The notes under the pieces were generated by a model that did not search any database, had not been told where the DNA came from, and saw only the letters and a list, made by a program, of their open reading frames with translations. The position numbers and the translations under genes were made by a program. This document shows, piece after piece, positions 8,025 to 15,416 of a DNA stretch of 36,504 bases. Origin of the DNA: Actinomycetota bacterium (GTDB lineage: Bacteria; Actinomycetota; Aquicultoria; Aquicultorales; JAMCWL01); assembly GCA_023481285.1 (NCBI GenBank), contig JAMCWL010000081.1, positions 8,342-44,845 of the forward strand, written 5' to 3'. Numbering within the stretch: the first letter of the stretch is position 1; each line of letters begins with the position of its first letter.

Positions 8025-8411
8025 ATGCTTACGAAGCTTAGGAGCGAGCGGGGCTTTACGCTCATCGAATTGATGGTGGTCATCCTTATTATCGGTATTT
8101 TGGTCGCTATCGCCGTCCCCGTCTTCTCGGCCGCTCGCGAGAACGCCTACAGGAGGACCTGCCAGGCTAACCTGAGAACGCTCGACGGCGCGGTCCAGAC
8201 CTTCAAGGCGAACAGCACAAACGAAAGGTGGCCGGATGCGCTGGTCGATCTCTCGAGCAATAACTATATCAAGTCGGTGCCGACCTGTCCGAAGGCCGGA
8301 GGTACAGCATACGCTTATACCATTACATCGAACACCCAGTCGAACTCACCGACGATCCGTTGCCCGGGTATCGTGAACAGCAACGCCGAGTTCACCGGTC
8401 ACACCTACTAA
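8025..8411 (+). CDS. pilA: Major type IV pilin (PilA-like)
   Basis: A 128-residue prepilin. The leader MLTKLRSERG is followed by the prepilin-peptidase site G10|F11 (GFTLIEL), Glu at mature position 5, and a hydrophobic helix to about residue 33. The globular part has three cysteines (C46, C88, C113), of which C88/C113 could form the C-terminal disulphide loop. A single N-X-S/T sequon, NST at residue 63, is present without an acidic residue at -2. The start is the ATG 8025 with GGGGAGG upstream; the longer upstream reading frame runs through the riboswitch and is not real. Control: sigma-28-like promoter, c-di-GMP riboswitch and a strong terminator after the gene. Small size, dedicated leader and monocistronic layout indicate the main pilus subunit. 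Confidence 0.92.
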   Translation: MLTKLRSERGFTLIELMVVILIIGILVAIAVPVFSAARENAYRRTCQANLRTLDGAVQTFKANSTNERWPDALVDLSSNNYIKSVPTCPKAGGTAYAYTITSNTQSNSPTIRCPGIVNSNAEFTGHTY

Positions 8412-8427
8412 AAGCGGACGGCAACAG

Positions 8428-8461
8428 AAAAGCGGCGGCCGAAAGGTCGCCGCTTTTTTTT
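8428..8461 (+). terminator. Strong rho-independent terminator of the pilin gene
   Basis: A 13-bp stem with a GAAA tetraloop (left arm from AAAAGCGGCGG, right arm to CGCCGCTTTT) runs straight into a tract of eight Ts. It ends the pilin transcript 16 bp after the stop, consistent with a highly expressed monocistronic gene. Confidence 0.93.
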
Positions 8462-8533
8462 GGGAAGCAAAGAAAGTCGGGCGAGGTCCATCTCATTGAA
8501 AGACCATTCTTCCTGCTGTGATAGTCTAAGAAC

Positions 8534-8566
8534 ACAGATTAACGACGGCCGTCGCTAAAACAGATT
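8534..8566 (+). promoter_or_regulatory. Palindrome between direct repeats upstream of the ligase gene
   Basis: A perfect 12-bp palindrome CGACGGCCGTCG (8543-8554) lies between two copies of ACAGATT (8534-8540 and 8560-8566). It is 57 bp before the next start codon and could be an operator. No regulator is identified. Confidence 0.3.
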
Positions 8567-8610
8567 GCAAGGCTGGTGGGCGTCGGTTAAAGTATGATCG
8601 GAGGTAGTAG

Positions 8611-10614
8611 TTGGCCGAAGCCGTTGAGTCGCAGCATCAAGCCGATAGCGCCACCTATGATGTCGGGCGAATTCTCGATCGTATCGGCGCCGGCTTTATC
8701 TACCTGGCCGTGGTCCTGATACCGCTTGCAGTAGCACCTTTTGCTCAGGACCAGGTGATGGGCGCGAAGCTTATCACCATGCGCATCCTCGTATCTCTTG
8801 CCGCCTTTACCTGGTGCCTTAAGGGGATGGCCGAAGGATTCCGAGTAAGGTGGAGCGTCGTTTTCTGGCCGGCTCTTTGCTTTCTTGTGCTGTCGCTCAT
8901 TTCAACCGCTTTTTCGATCAGCCCGTTGACAAGCATTTTCGGTACTTACCAGCGGTACGAAGGCTTTTTAAGCTTACTCACCTACACCACACTCCTTTTC
9001 CTAAGCGTTCAATATTTTGACGAGGAGCAAAAGGTTTTTGGTCTGGCGAAGGTCATGGTGGTCACCGCCGTCGCCGTCTCCATTTACGGGCTTCTTCAGT
9101 TCGCCGGCTACGATCCGATAGCCTGGGGAGCGGCGAGCTTTGAAAAGAGCCGTACCATCGCCACCTTGGGAAACCCGATCGTCCTCGGCGGTTACCTGGC
9201 GGTCTCGCTAACTGTTTCTGTCGGTCTCTTAATAACCGCTAGAAACGCAAGGTGGGTGGCAGTATGGGCGGCTGCCAGTACGGTTATCGCTGCTTCGCTC
9301 CTTGTGACTCTCTCACGCGGAGCGTGGCTGGGGGCGCTCGCAGGTGTTGCTTTAGCGATTATCTTAACAGCCAGGGCTCACAAGAATCGCCGTCGATGCG
9401 TGATGACCGGGGTGGCCATAGTGGCGATCCTGATTCTAATCACCAGTTTTACCCTTGTTATCGGGGACAAAACGATAGTCGGGTCGAGATTGCTCTCGCT
9501 GGCAAATCCGCTCACCGGAAGCGGGGAAAGCAGGGTAGAAATCTGGAAAAGCGCGCTCTCAATGACGAAGGAGCGCCCGGTCTTTGGGTATGGTCCCGAC
9601 ACCTTTAAGCTCGCTTTCCCGCTCCACGAGACGCTCGCCTCAGCGAGGTTGTTTCCCCAGACGCTCGCCGACAACGCGCACAACATCATTTTGCAAACCG
9701 CCGCTACCCTGGGGATTCCGGCGCTTATAGCCTTCCTTGCGATTTTTCTCATCTTCTACGTTGAGTTGTTTAGGAAGAGAGCGGTCACTGCCGGGGCGGC
9801 TCTTTTTGTGGCCGCCGTCGCCGCCTACTTCGTCCAGGGGCTTTTAAGCGTTACCGCCGTCGCCACCTCCTTCTTGCCGTGGCTTGCCATGGGCGTGGCT
9901 CTCTCCCCGGGCGCCAAGGAGATCACGGCAACTTCACGCTCGACCATCTTGAAGTACGCCGCCATGTTTGCCGGCATCCTCTCCGTTGCTTCGATAGCTC
10001 AGTCGGCGTTCTTTTTTGCAGCCGACGTCGAGTCCGGCCAGGGCATTATGGCTATCGGCCACGGCGACCTGCAAAACGGTTTCGCTAAACTTACAACAGC
10101 GGCGAGCCTTAACCCCTTCAGCGATCTTTATGTCAGGCAGCTTGCCGGTGTGATGCAGGGGGCGGCAAGGGCCGATGAGAACCGAGAGCGTTATAACGAG
10201 TCACTGACGACGATCAAGCGTGCGGTAAAGCTTGCCCCTGATGACGTCGATAACTACATCGCGCTTGGGGATTTTTACGCTTACGGCGGTGTGACGTATG
10301 ACTCCAAGTATTACGACCGGGCGATCGAAGCTCTAGACAAGGCGGTTGAGCTAAGAAAGTACTCGCCTTCGGGTCACCGAATTCTGGGTTTGGTCTACTT
10401 GAAAACGGGGGAGGCGCGTAAGGCGCTATCTGAACTGAACAAAGCCCTGGAAGTCGATCCCCGAGACGCCCGCGCCCTCCTCTATGAGGGCCAAGCTTAT
10501 GAAAAAGTCGGTGATAAACGAGGGGCCCTTGAAGCTTACCGGACATCGTTCAAGGCCCGCCCGGATTTTATCGAGGCCAAAAAGGCGCTGGACAGGCTGG
10601 AGAAGGAAATTTAG
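8611..10614 (+). CDS. O-antigen ligase/Wzy_C-type membrane protein with C-terminal TPRs
   Basis: A 667-residue polytopic protein with about 12 hydrophobic segments in residues 28-470 and TPR-like repeats in the last 140 residues (ALDKAVELRKYSPSGHRILG, ALSELNKALEVDPRDARALL, ALEAYRTSFKARPDF). The Wzy_C/O-antigen ligase region shows RGAWLGALAGV, GYGPDTFKLAFP and DNAHNIILQTAATLGIPAL, the His-containing signature of this superfamily. Members polymerise or ligate undecaprenyl-linked sugars, and the PglL/TfpO subgroup transfers them to Ser/Thr of pilins. The place right after the pilin gene and within the pilus operon suggests a pilin O-glycosyltransferase, but a surface-polysaccharide ligase is possible. 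The TTG start is supported by GGAGG at 8600-8604. Confidence 0.8.
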   Translation: MAEAVESQHQADSATYDVGRILDRIGAGFIYLAVVLIPLAVAPFAQDQVMGAKLITMRILVSLAAFTWCLKGMAEGFRVRWSVVFWPALCFLVLSLISTAFSISPLTSIFGTYQRYEGFLSLLTYTTLLFLSVQYFDEEQKVFGLAKVMVVTAVAVSIYGLLQFAGYDPIAWGAASFEKSRTIATLGNPIVLGGYLAVSLTVSVGLLITARNARWVAVWAAASTVIAASLLVTLSRGAWLGALAGVALAIILTARAHKNRRRCVMTGVAIVAILILITSFTLVIGDKTIVGSRLLSLANPLTGSGESRVEIWKSALSMTKERPVFGYGPDTFKLAFPLHETLASARLFPQTLADNAHNIILQTAATLGIPALIAFLAIFLIFYVELFRKRAVTAGAALFVAAVAAYFVQGLLSVTAVATSFLPWLAMGVALSPGAKEITATSRSTILKYAAMFAGILSVASIAQSAFFFAADVESGQGIMAIGHGDLQNGFAKLTTAASLNPFSDLYVRQLAGVMQGAARADENRERYNESLTTIKRAVKLAPDDVDNYIALGDFYAYGGVTYDSKYYDRAIEALDKAVELRKYSPSGHRILGLVYLKTGEARKALSELNKALEVDPRDARALLYEGQAYEKVGDKRGALEAYRTSFKARPDFIEAKKALDRLEKEI

Positions 10615-10627
10615 GGGTGAGGCGACT

Positions 10628-11428
10628 TTGACGGCATTTTTTTATCTGGTTGCATTTCTATTCGGCCTGGCCATCGGGAGCTTTTTAAACGTCTGCATCT
10701 ACCGGATTCCGGCCGGGCTGTCGCTTGTGCATCCTCCATCGCGCTGCCCGGCATGCGAGACTCCGGTCCGGCCCGTGGACAACGTGCCGCTCTTGAGCTT
10801 CCTGCTCCTCAAAGGGAAGTGTCGTTCATGCGGGGCTCCGATCTCCTGGCGCTACCCGGCGGTCGAAGCGCTGACTGGCGTGGTGTTCGTGCTGCTCTAC
10901 GCGAGATTTGGGATGTCGATTAATGCGCTCGCTGGGATCTTCTTCGCCAGTGTGGTTATCGTCGTCTCTTTCATCGATCTTGATACCGAACGGATACCCA
11001 ATAAGGTCATCCTGCCGGCCATCGCGGCGGGAGCGGCTCTGATCGTCCCCGACTTTGTGGGCTACAAGATTCTCCCCCTGGTCGGAGGCGGGGCTCTTCA
11101 CTCAATCGCCGGCTTTTTCGTTGGCGGCGGCTCGCTTTTGATCATTGCCCTGGCCGCCCCGCTCTTTTTTAAAAAGGATGCTATGGGCGGAGGGGATATC
11201 AAGTTGGCCGCCTTCATCGGTCTTTTTCTCGGCGTCTACTCGCTTCTCGCCCTCTTCTTCAGCTTCCTCATCGGAGCGATCGCGGGCGTCTTTTTGCTGG
11301 CAAGAGGCTCCCGTGGGAGGAGCGACACCATACCATTCGGTCCCTATTTGGCCATCGGCGCCATAATCGTGACGCTCGGCGGTCCGGAACTTTGGCGCTT
11401 CTACCTGGCGGCGTCCGGGTTGGCGTAA
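10628..11428 (+). CDS. pilD: Prepilin peptidase / N-methyltransferase PilD
   Basis: A 266-residue A24-family aspartic peptidase that removes prepilin leaders and methylates the new N-terminus. The N-terminal domain has the motif GSFLNVCIYRIP and the zinc-type cysteine pairs C40/C43 and C65/C68, a mark of bifunctional enzymes. The catalytic aspartates lie in FIDLDTERIPN (about D117) and in GGGD (D190 in AMGGGDIKLA). Eight hydrophobic segments are visible. TTG 10628 is chosen because GGGGTGAGG lies just upstream and the family N-terminus begins there; a longer frame overlaps the previous gene. The substrates are next door: the major pilin and the minor pilins downstream. Confidence 0.95.
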   Translation: MTAFFYLVAFLFGLAIGSFLNVCIYRIPAGLSLVHPPSRCPACETPVRPVDNVPLLSFLLLKGKCRSCGAPISWRYPAVEALTGVVFVLLYARFGMSINALAGIFFASVVIVVSFIDLDTERIPNKVILPAIAAGAALIVPDFVGYKILPLVGGGALHSIAGFFVGGGSLLIIALAAPLFFKKDAMGGGDIKLAAFIGLFLGVYSLLALFFSFLIGAIAGVFLLARGSRGRSDTIPFGPYLAIGAIIVTLGGPELWRFYLAASGLA

Positions 11429-11499
11429 GCATAGCAAAGCGCTCTCGATTCAAAATACCTCTTGAAAGCTAAAGTTCCTCGATAATGACGTTGTCGGCC

Positions 11500-11527
11500 T
11501 AAAGTAAAGGCGCCTGTTTGTCGATAT
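11500..11527 (+). promoter_or_regulatory. Candidate sigma-28-type promoter before the minor pilin operon
   Basis: TAAA (11500-11503), a 16-base spacer and GTCGATAT (11520-11527), a 6/8 match to GCCGATAA (7/8 to the Gram-positive SigD form GCCGATAT). The spacer is one base over the classic length. Start of the minor pilin gene lies 30 bp downstream. Confidence 0.35.
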
Positions 11528-11556
11528 ATAACAGGGTGATATGGAGAGGAGCTGCC

Positions 11557-13050
11557 ATGGAAGCCGCCATCGGCGCGCTTTCAACGACTCTTAAAAACGA
11601 GAGGGGTTCTTTTTATCTGGAAATTATGATCGGGACCCTTATATTTTTCTTTGCGATGGTAGCGCTCCTGGGGCTTTTCGCCGGCGGCGCCCAGCTTATG
11701 GCTTCCGGGAGGATAGACGTGGTCGCCCTCCAGATCGCGAATGAACTTCTCGAGCAGGTAAGGCTGACCAAGTACGAAAATATCGGTTTGACGGACGCCA
11801 CGGGTAATGAGCCGTCCGGGATTTTTCTGAGGGAGGAAAACACGACGACGGCCGATGGAGCTCTCTACAATATTCGCCGTGATATCGCCAAGGTTGACGA
11901 TCCGGGAGATGGAACGTCAACCAGCACGCCGGCGGACGCCACGCCGGAAGATTACAAGCGGGTGGTTATAAACGTGCGGCGGCCCGGCAGAGCGTGGGTC
12001 AAGCTGGCCTCGGACGTCAAGCTCATGACTCTGGCGGCGACGCAGCCGACGGTCGAGTTCAAAGAACCCTCTCCTGACGCGGGCAGCACGAAAGTCATCG
12101 GCGGTCCGAACAGCGGGTATTCCGACGCGAGCCTGACGCCTTTACTCCAGGTGCCGATCACCGTCGACGCGTGGGACGCCTCGTCGACGTCGAGCGGCTT
12201 GACCACCATCGGTTTCTACATAAACGGAGCCATTCTCGACGTCGTCTCCGGGCCGTTGGCGGGGCGCCGGGCGTCGATAATCTTCAATCCCACCGTGACA
12301 ACGTGGACGGACTGGAGCAACGGGGAGACCAGCCAGACGGTCTACTGGAATCCCTTCTACGAGCTATCCGGCCGGGTTTATCCGGACAGAACGTATGAGA
12401 TATCGGTTCAGGTTTGGAACATCGCCGGCGGGCGGGACCAGAGGTCGATCACGTACATCCTTGACAAGGACGCGCCTTACTGGCCGGACGGCTCCTGGAT
12501 CACTGCGGAGCCCTGGCAGGATCCGAGCACGATCAAATTGACCTGGAGTCCGGCGCTTGACAGTATAGACGATACGAGCGTCTACTCGACTACATACAAG
12601 ATTTATCGAGACGGCTCTTATCAGCAGACCGTACAAGGCACCGCCAGGGTCGCTTACGATACCGGGCTGGGGCAGTGGACGACGCACAGCTATAAGATCG
12701 TCGCCGTCTCACCGGGGGGCCGCACGTCGCCCGAGTTCAACGGCGGTTCGCCGACCGCCACCACATGGATCAATCTCTCGGTGACCAAGGCCAAGGTGTC
12801 CGGCAAGTGGAGGACCACTCTCTCCTGGACGAAGCCGCAAGGCGTTTCCGTGGACAAATATCAGGTCTTCCGAGGGGTGAACGGCGGCGCGCTCTCGCTC
12901 TACGCCGACAACATATCGGGCGGCAGCGCGAGCTATATCGACAATCCCGGTGGCGGTCTGGATGACGGCACGTACACCTATCGGCTTATCGCCGTGCTGT
13001 CCGGCGGGGGCACGAACAGGAGCCAGGACGTCTCCATAACGATACCTTAG
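11557..13050 (+). CDS. Large minor pilin-like protein with Ig/fibronectin-III-type domains
   Basis: A 497-residue protein whose start has a prepilin-like site: G17|SFYLEIMIGTLIFFF, with Glu at +5 of the mature form but Ser instead of Phe/Met at +1. The N-terminal helix (about 18-50) is followed by a PilV/PilJ-like stretch, then beta-rich repeats. One domain spans about 165-305 (LLQVPITVDAWDAS, IGFYINGAI). Two fibronectin-III-like domains follow at about 310-405 (IKLTWSPALDS, TYKIYRDGS, HSYKIVAVSPGG) and 410-497 (TTLSWTKPQGVSVDKYQVFR, YTYRLIAVLSGGG). It is several times larger than a usual minor pilin and could sit at the pilus tip as an adhesin (inference). The ATG is chosen for the GGAGAGGA site 6 bp upstream. 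First gene of a three-gene minor-pilin set. Confidence 0.75.
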   Translation: MEAAIGALSTTLKNERGSFYLEIMIGTLIFFFAMVALLGLFAGGAQLMASGRIDVVALQIANELLEQVRLTKYENIGLTDATGNEPSGIFLREENTTTADGALYNIRRDIAKVDDPGDGTSTSTPADATPEDYKRVVINVRRPGRAWVKLASDVKLMTLAATQPTVEFKEPSPDAGSTKVIGGPNSGYSDASLTPLLQVPITVDAWDASSTSSGLTTIGFYINGAILDVVSGPLAGRRASIIFNPTVTTWTDWSNGETSQTVYWNPFYELSGRVYPDRTYEISVQVWNIAGGRDQRSITYILDKDAPYWPDGSWITAEPWQDPSTIKLTWSPALDSIDDTSVYSTTYKIYRDGSYQQTVQGTARVAYDTGLGQWTTHSYKIVAVSPGGRTSPEFNGGSPTATTWINLSVTKAKVSGKWRTTLSWTKPQGVSVDKYQVFRGVNGGALSLYADNISGGSASYIDNPGGGLDDGTYTYRLIAVLSGGGTNRSQDVSITIP

Positions 13051-13052
13051 CG

Positions 13053-13595
13053 GTGGTCTATATGCTCAGGGACGAGCGGGGTATGACGCTGACGGAGCTG
13101 ATGGTGACGACCGTCATTATGGTCGTCGTAACGCTGGGCATATACTCGGCTTTTGAGTACGCCATCTTCAACTACAACTATTTGGAGGGGCGAGCGGTCG
13201 TTCAGCAGGAGGGAAGGACGGCGGTCGACTTGATGTCGAGGTACGTCAGAATGTCGGAAACGCTCGTCGACGGAGTAGGCAACGACCTTACGATTCAAGC
13301 CGACGCCGACGATGATACGCAGTGGGAGACCATCCGCTTCTACGTGGTCGGGACCACTCTCTTTATGGATTATACCGACAACGCGGTTGTAACGACGAGA
13401 CGGCTGGTGGATAACGTGCGGAATGTTGACGTCTTCACATATTTCGATTCGAACGGCGCGGTCATTACGGATCAATACGAGCGGCCCACCAAGACGAAGC
13501 GCGTAACCATGAAGCTTGTCGTCGACGACAATCCGAATCAGCCGCTCGGGGCTCTGACGCTCAAGACGGCCGTCGAGATGAGGAATCGCCAGTAG
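13053..13595 (+). CDS. PilW/PulJ-like minor pilin
   Basis: A 180-residue prepilin: leader MVYMLRDERG, cleavage G10|M11 in GMTLTELMVTT, Glu at mature +5, and one hydrophobic helix. The remainder is a pseudopilin-like domain with a heptad-like helix (VVQQEGRTAVDLMSRYVRMS) typical of PilW/GspJ members, then beta strands. It starts 2 bp after the preceding stop. The start may be GTG 13053 or ATG 13062; GGTGG at 13052-13056 would serve the ATG. Likely part of the priming complex that starts pilus assembly. Confidence 0.8.
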   Translation: MVYMLRDERGMTLTELMVTTVIMVVVTLGIYSAFEYAIFNYNYLEGRAVVQQEGRTAVDLMSRYVRMSETLVDGVGNDLTIQADADDDTQWETIRFYVVGTTLFMDYTDNAVVTTRRLVDNVRNVDVFTYFDSNGAVITDQYERPTKTKRVTMKLVVDDNPNQPLGALTLKTAVEMRNRQ

Positions 13596-13615
13596 GTAAA
13601 GGAATCGCCAGTAGG
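13581..13615 (+). repeat. 16-bp tandem direct repeat over a stop codon
   Basis: AGGAATCGCCAGTAGG occurs at 13581-13596 and again at 13600-13615, three bases apart. The first copy encodes the last residues and TAG stop of the PilW-like gene; the second is noncoding spacer. It looks like a recent 19-bp tandem duplication. Confidence 0.9.
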
Positions 13616-13625
13616 GGTGAGTGAA

Positions 13626-15197
13626 ATGATCAAGAAGATTGCAGAACGATTGTCGGACGATTCGGGCGTTACGGTGATACTGGTCGTCGGGGTGGTTCTC
13701 GTCATGACGATCCTTGGTTTTGCGATCATCGCCCGGGGCTCCAGCGAACAGATGGTTTCCGGCAAGAGCATTGAGGGAACGAGAGCGCTGCACGTGGCCG
13801 ACGCCGGGGTTCAGCAGGCGGTCTGGCGAGTGGAGCGGAACTTGGCCAGTACGACGACGGCCACCAATTTCTCGCTCACCGTCGACGAAGTGAAGGGAAG
13901 CGCGGACGTTACAATCGCACAGAACGTAGGCAGTAGCTGGTACTGGACGATAACGTCAAAAGGAACGGTGGGGAACGCCAGCCGAACGGTCAAGGTCACG
14001 CTTTTCAACTTCAGCATTTGGGATACGAGCATGGGTACCGGCGAGGGCGACGACCAGGGCATCGAAGGCGGCAACGAAAGCGGCGCCATCAACGGAAATG
14101 CCTCCTTTACCGGCCCGCTTTACGTCAGGGGCGGTTTGGCCCTGAGCGGAAACGCTGTTTTCGAGAAGGGACCGCTGATGATTTACGACGGCAGTCTCCA
14201 GATAGGCGGTTCCGCCCGCGTGGGGTCGCCGGACACCTCCACCGCCGGTTGGTATGGTCCGATAGAGGCGTACATCCACCCGACCGGAAATCCCCCCGTT
14301 TACGAATTGCGCCGGCCCGACAGACCGATAACCAGCACCACCGGTCCGCAGCTCTACGCGAAAAAGCTGTCGACGAACGTTCCCAAAGTAACCCTTCCGA
14401 GAATGGATTCGACGAGCACCTACAAGACCAATTCGAGCAAACAATCGGTTTGGACTGCCGATACCGGGACCAACACCGTCTATCGACGCCCCGACGGGTC
14501 GCATCCGGTCAACTGGGACTACAATTCCGGGCCGTACGGGGAGAAAGTATGGGACACCGGCGATACGACGTACACGATCAATTCGGCCACTCCCAGGTTC
14601 GGCTTCAGCCCGTCGACCGGGCAGCAGATATCGGGGACGCCCAAGGACTCGTCGTTGGGCACCATGGACGCTATCGCGTGGAGCTGGGATGCGACCAGCT
14701 CTGCGGGTACTCTATACTTTACACAGAGCAAGACGGGCAAGCCCATGACCGTATTCGTCAACGGCGATCTGACAATCGGGGACAATGAAAACAGCACGAC
14801 ATACTTCAAGGGCAGGGGGACGCTGGTCGTCAACGGAAAGATCAAGATATTGGGAAGGTTTGTGGCGAGCAACCGGGCCGACTTTCCGATCAATCCGAGC
14901 ACCAAGGAGTCGAGCTCGGTCGGTCTGGTCGCGGCTGAAGAGATTGAGGCGTACAGCGGCGGCCACATGGTTGAATCCGATCCCGACTATCAAGGCGCCT
15001 GGTATGCGGCTGAGGAGATCGAGTTCAAGCGCAACAACGTCGGGTTTAAAGGTACGTTAATGACGAGCGAGCTGAACTTTGAACAGAACGCGCACGTCTG
15101 GACGACAGGCGATCTCTCGGCCAATTTGCCGCCGAGCCTTCCCGGGGCGGACACTCGCATAACTCTTCTTAGCGGCTGGCGAGAGGTCATCAAATAG
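13626..15197 (+). CDS. PilX_N-type minor pilin with large beta-rich C-terminal region
   Basis: A 523-residue protein. The N-terminus has the PilX_N pattern: a short charged leader, G|VTVILVVGVVLVMTILGFAI, then ALHVADAGVQQAVWRVER, which matches the family's conserved AEA-type helix. It lacks Glu +5, as is common in PilX-like proteins. The rest is glycine/asparagine-rich, with repeated strand patterns (SGNAVFEKGPLMI, GSLQIGGSARV, FVNGDLTIGDN, GTLVVNGKIKI) suggestive of a beta-helix or bactofilin-like fold. ATG 13626 is preferred because GGGGTGA lies 5 bp upstream; GTG 13617 has none. It closes the minor pilin set and probably sits at the pilus tip or priming complex (inference). Confidence 0.7.
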   Translation: MIKKIAERLSDDSGVTVILVVGVVLVMTILGFAIIARGSSEQMVSGKSIEGTRALHVADAGVQQAVWRVERNLASTTTATNFSLTVDEVKGSADVTIAQNVGSSWYWTITSKGTVGNASRTVKVTLFNFSIWDTSMGTGEGDDQGIEGGNESGAINGNASFTGPLYVRGGLALSGNAVFEKGPLMIYDGSLQIGGSARVGSPDTSTAGWYGPIEAYIHPTGNPPVYELRRPDRPITSTTGPQLYAKKLSTNVPKVTLPRMDSTSTYKTNSSKQSVWTADTGTNTVYRRPDGSHPVNWDYNSGPYGEKVWDTGDTTYTINSATPRFGFSPSTGQQISGTPKDSSLGTMDAIAWSWDATSSAGTLYFTQSKTGKPMTVFVNGDLTIGDNENSTTYFKGRGTLVVNGKIKILGRFVASNRADFPINPSTKESSSVGLVAAEEIEAYSGGHMVESDPDYQGAWYAAEEIEFKRNNVGFKGTLMTSELNFEQNAHVWTTGDLSANLPPSLPGADTRITLLSGWREVIK

Positions 15198-15238
15198 GCA
15201 ACCGGATTATCAACTCTCCTGCTTGCCGGCGATTCTGC

Positions 15239-15265
15239 TAAAGTTTACGCCCCTATTGCCGATTC
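15239..15265 (+). promoter_or_regulatory. Sigma-28-type promoter for pilMNOP
   Basis: TAAAGTTT, 11 bases, GCCGATTC: the full -35 octamer of the FliA consensus, exact spacing and 6 of 8 in the -10. The predicted start near 15272 gives a leader of about 145 bases before pilM. Confidence 0.7.
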
Positions 15266-15271
15266 TATCTA

Positions 15272-15416
15272 CTGCGCGGTAAAATAACCGAGAAACTAAA
15301 GAGCGTTACTTTTTAAGCTGACCGATGCCCCGCCTAAAGCAGTCGTAGCTTAAGTTCGGCATAACCGAATAGCGATTTCGGGATGTTCGAATGATCGTAA
15401 CAGGAGGTATAGCGTT
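15272..15416 (+). other. Long untranslated leader before pilM
   Basis: No gene is seen here. Possible pairings are CGGT/ACCG near 15277-15290, AAGCT/AGCTT at about 15315-15354 and CCGAA/TTCGG at about 15365-15381, before the GGAGG site (15403-15407). I do not recognise a known riboswitch family, and no GEMM motif is present. Confidence 0.3.

Noticed and set aside
10484-10627. Extended start of the prepilin peptidase inside the ligase gene
   Set aside because: TTG 10628 has GGGGTGAGG upstream and begins where PilD homologues begin; the extension is composed of unlikely, basic residues.
13047-13793. Large opposite-strand open frame over the minor pilins
   Set aside because: It lies antisense to two well-supported pilin genes, has low-complexity His/Asp/Arg composition and no recognisable motif.
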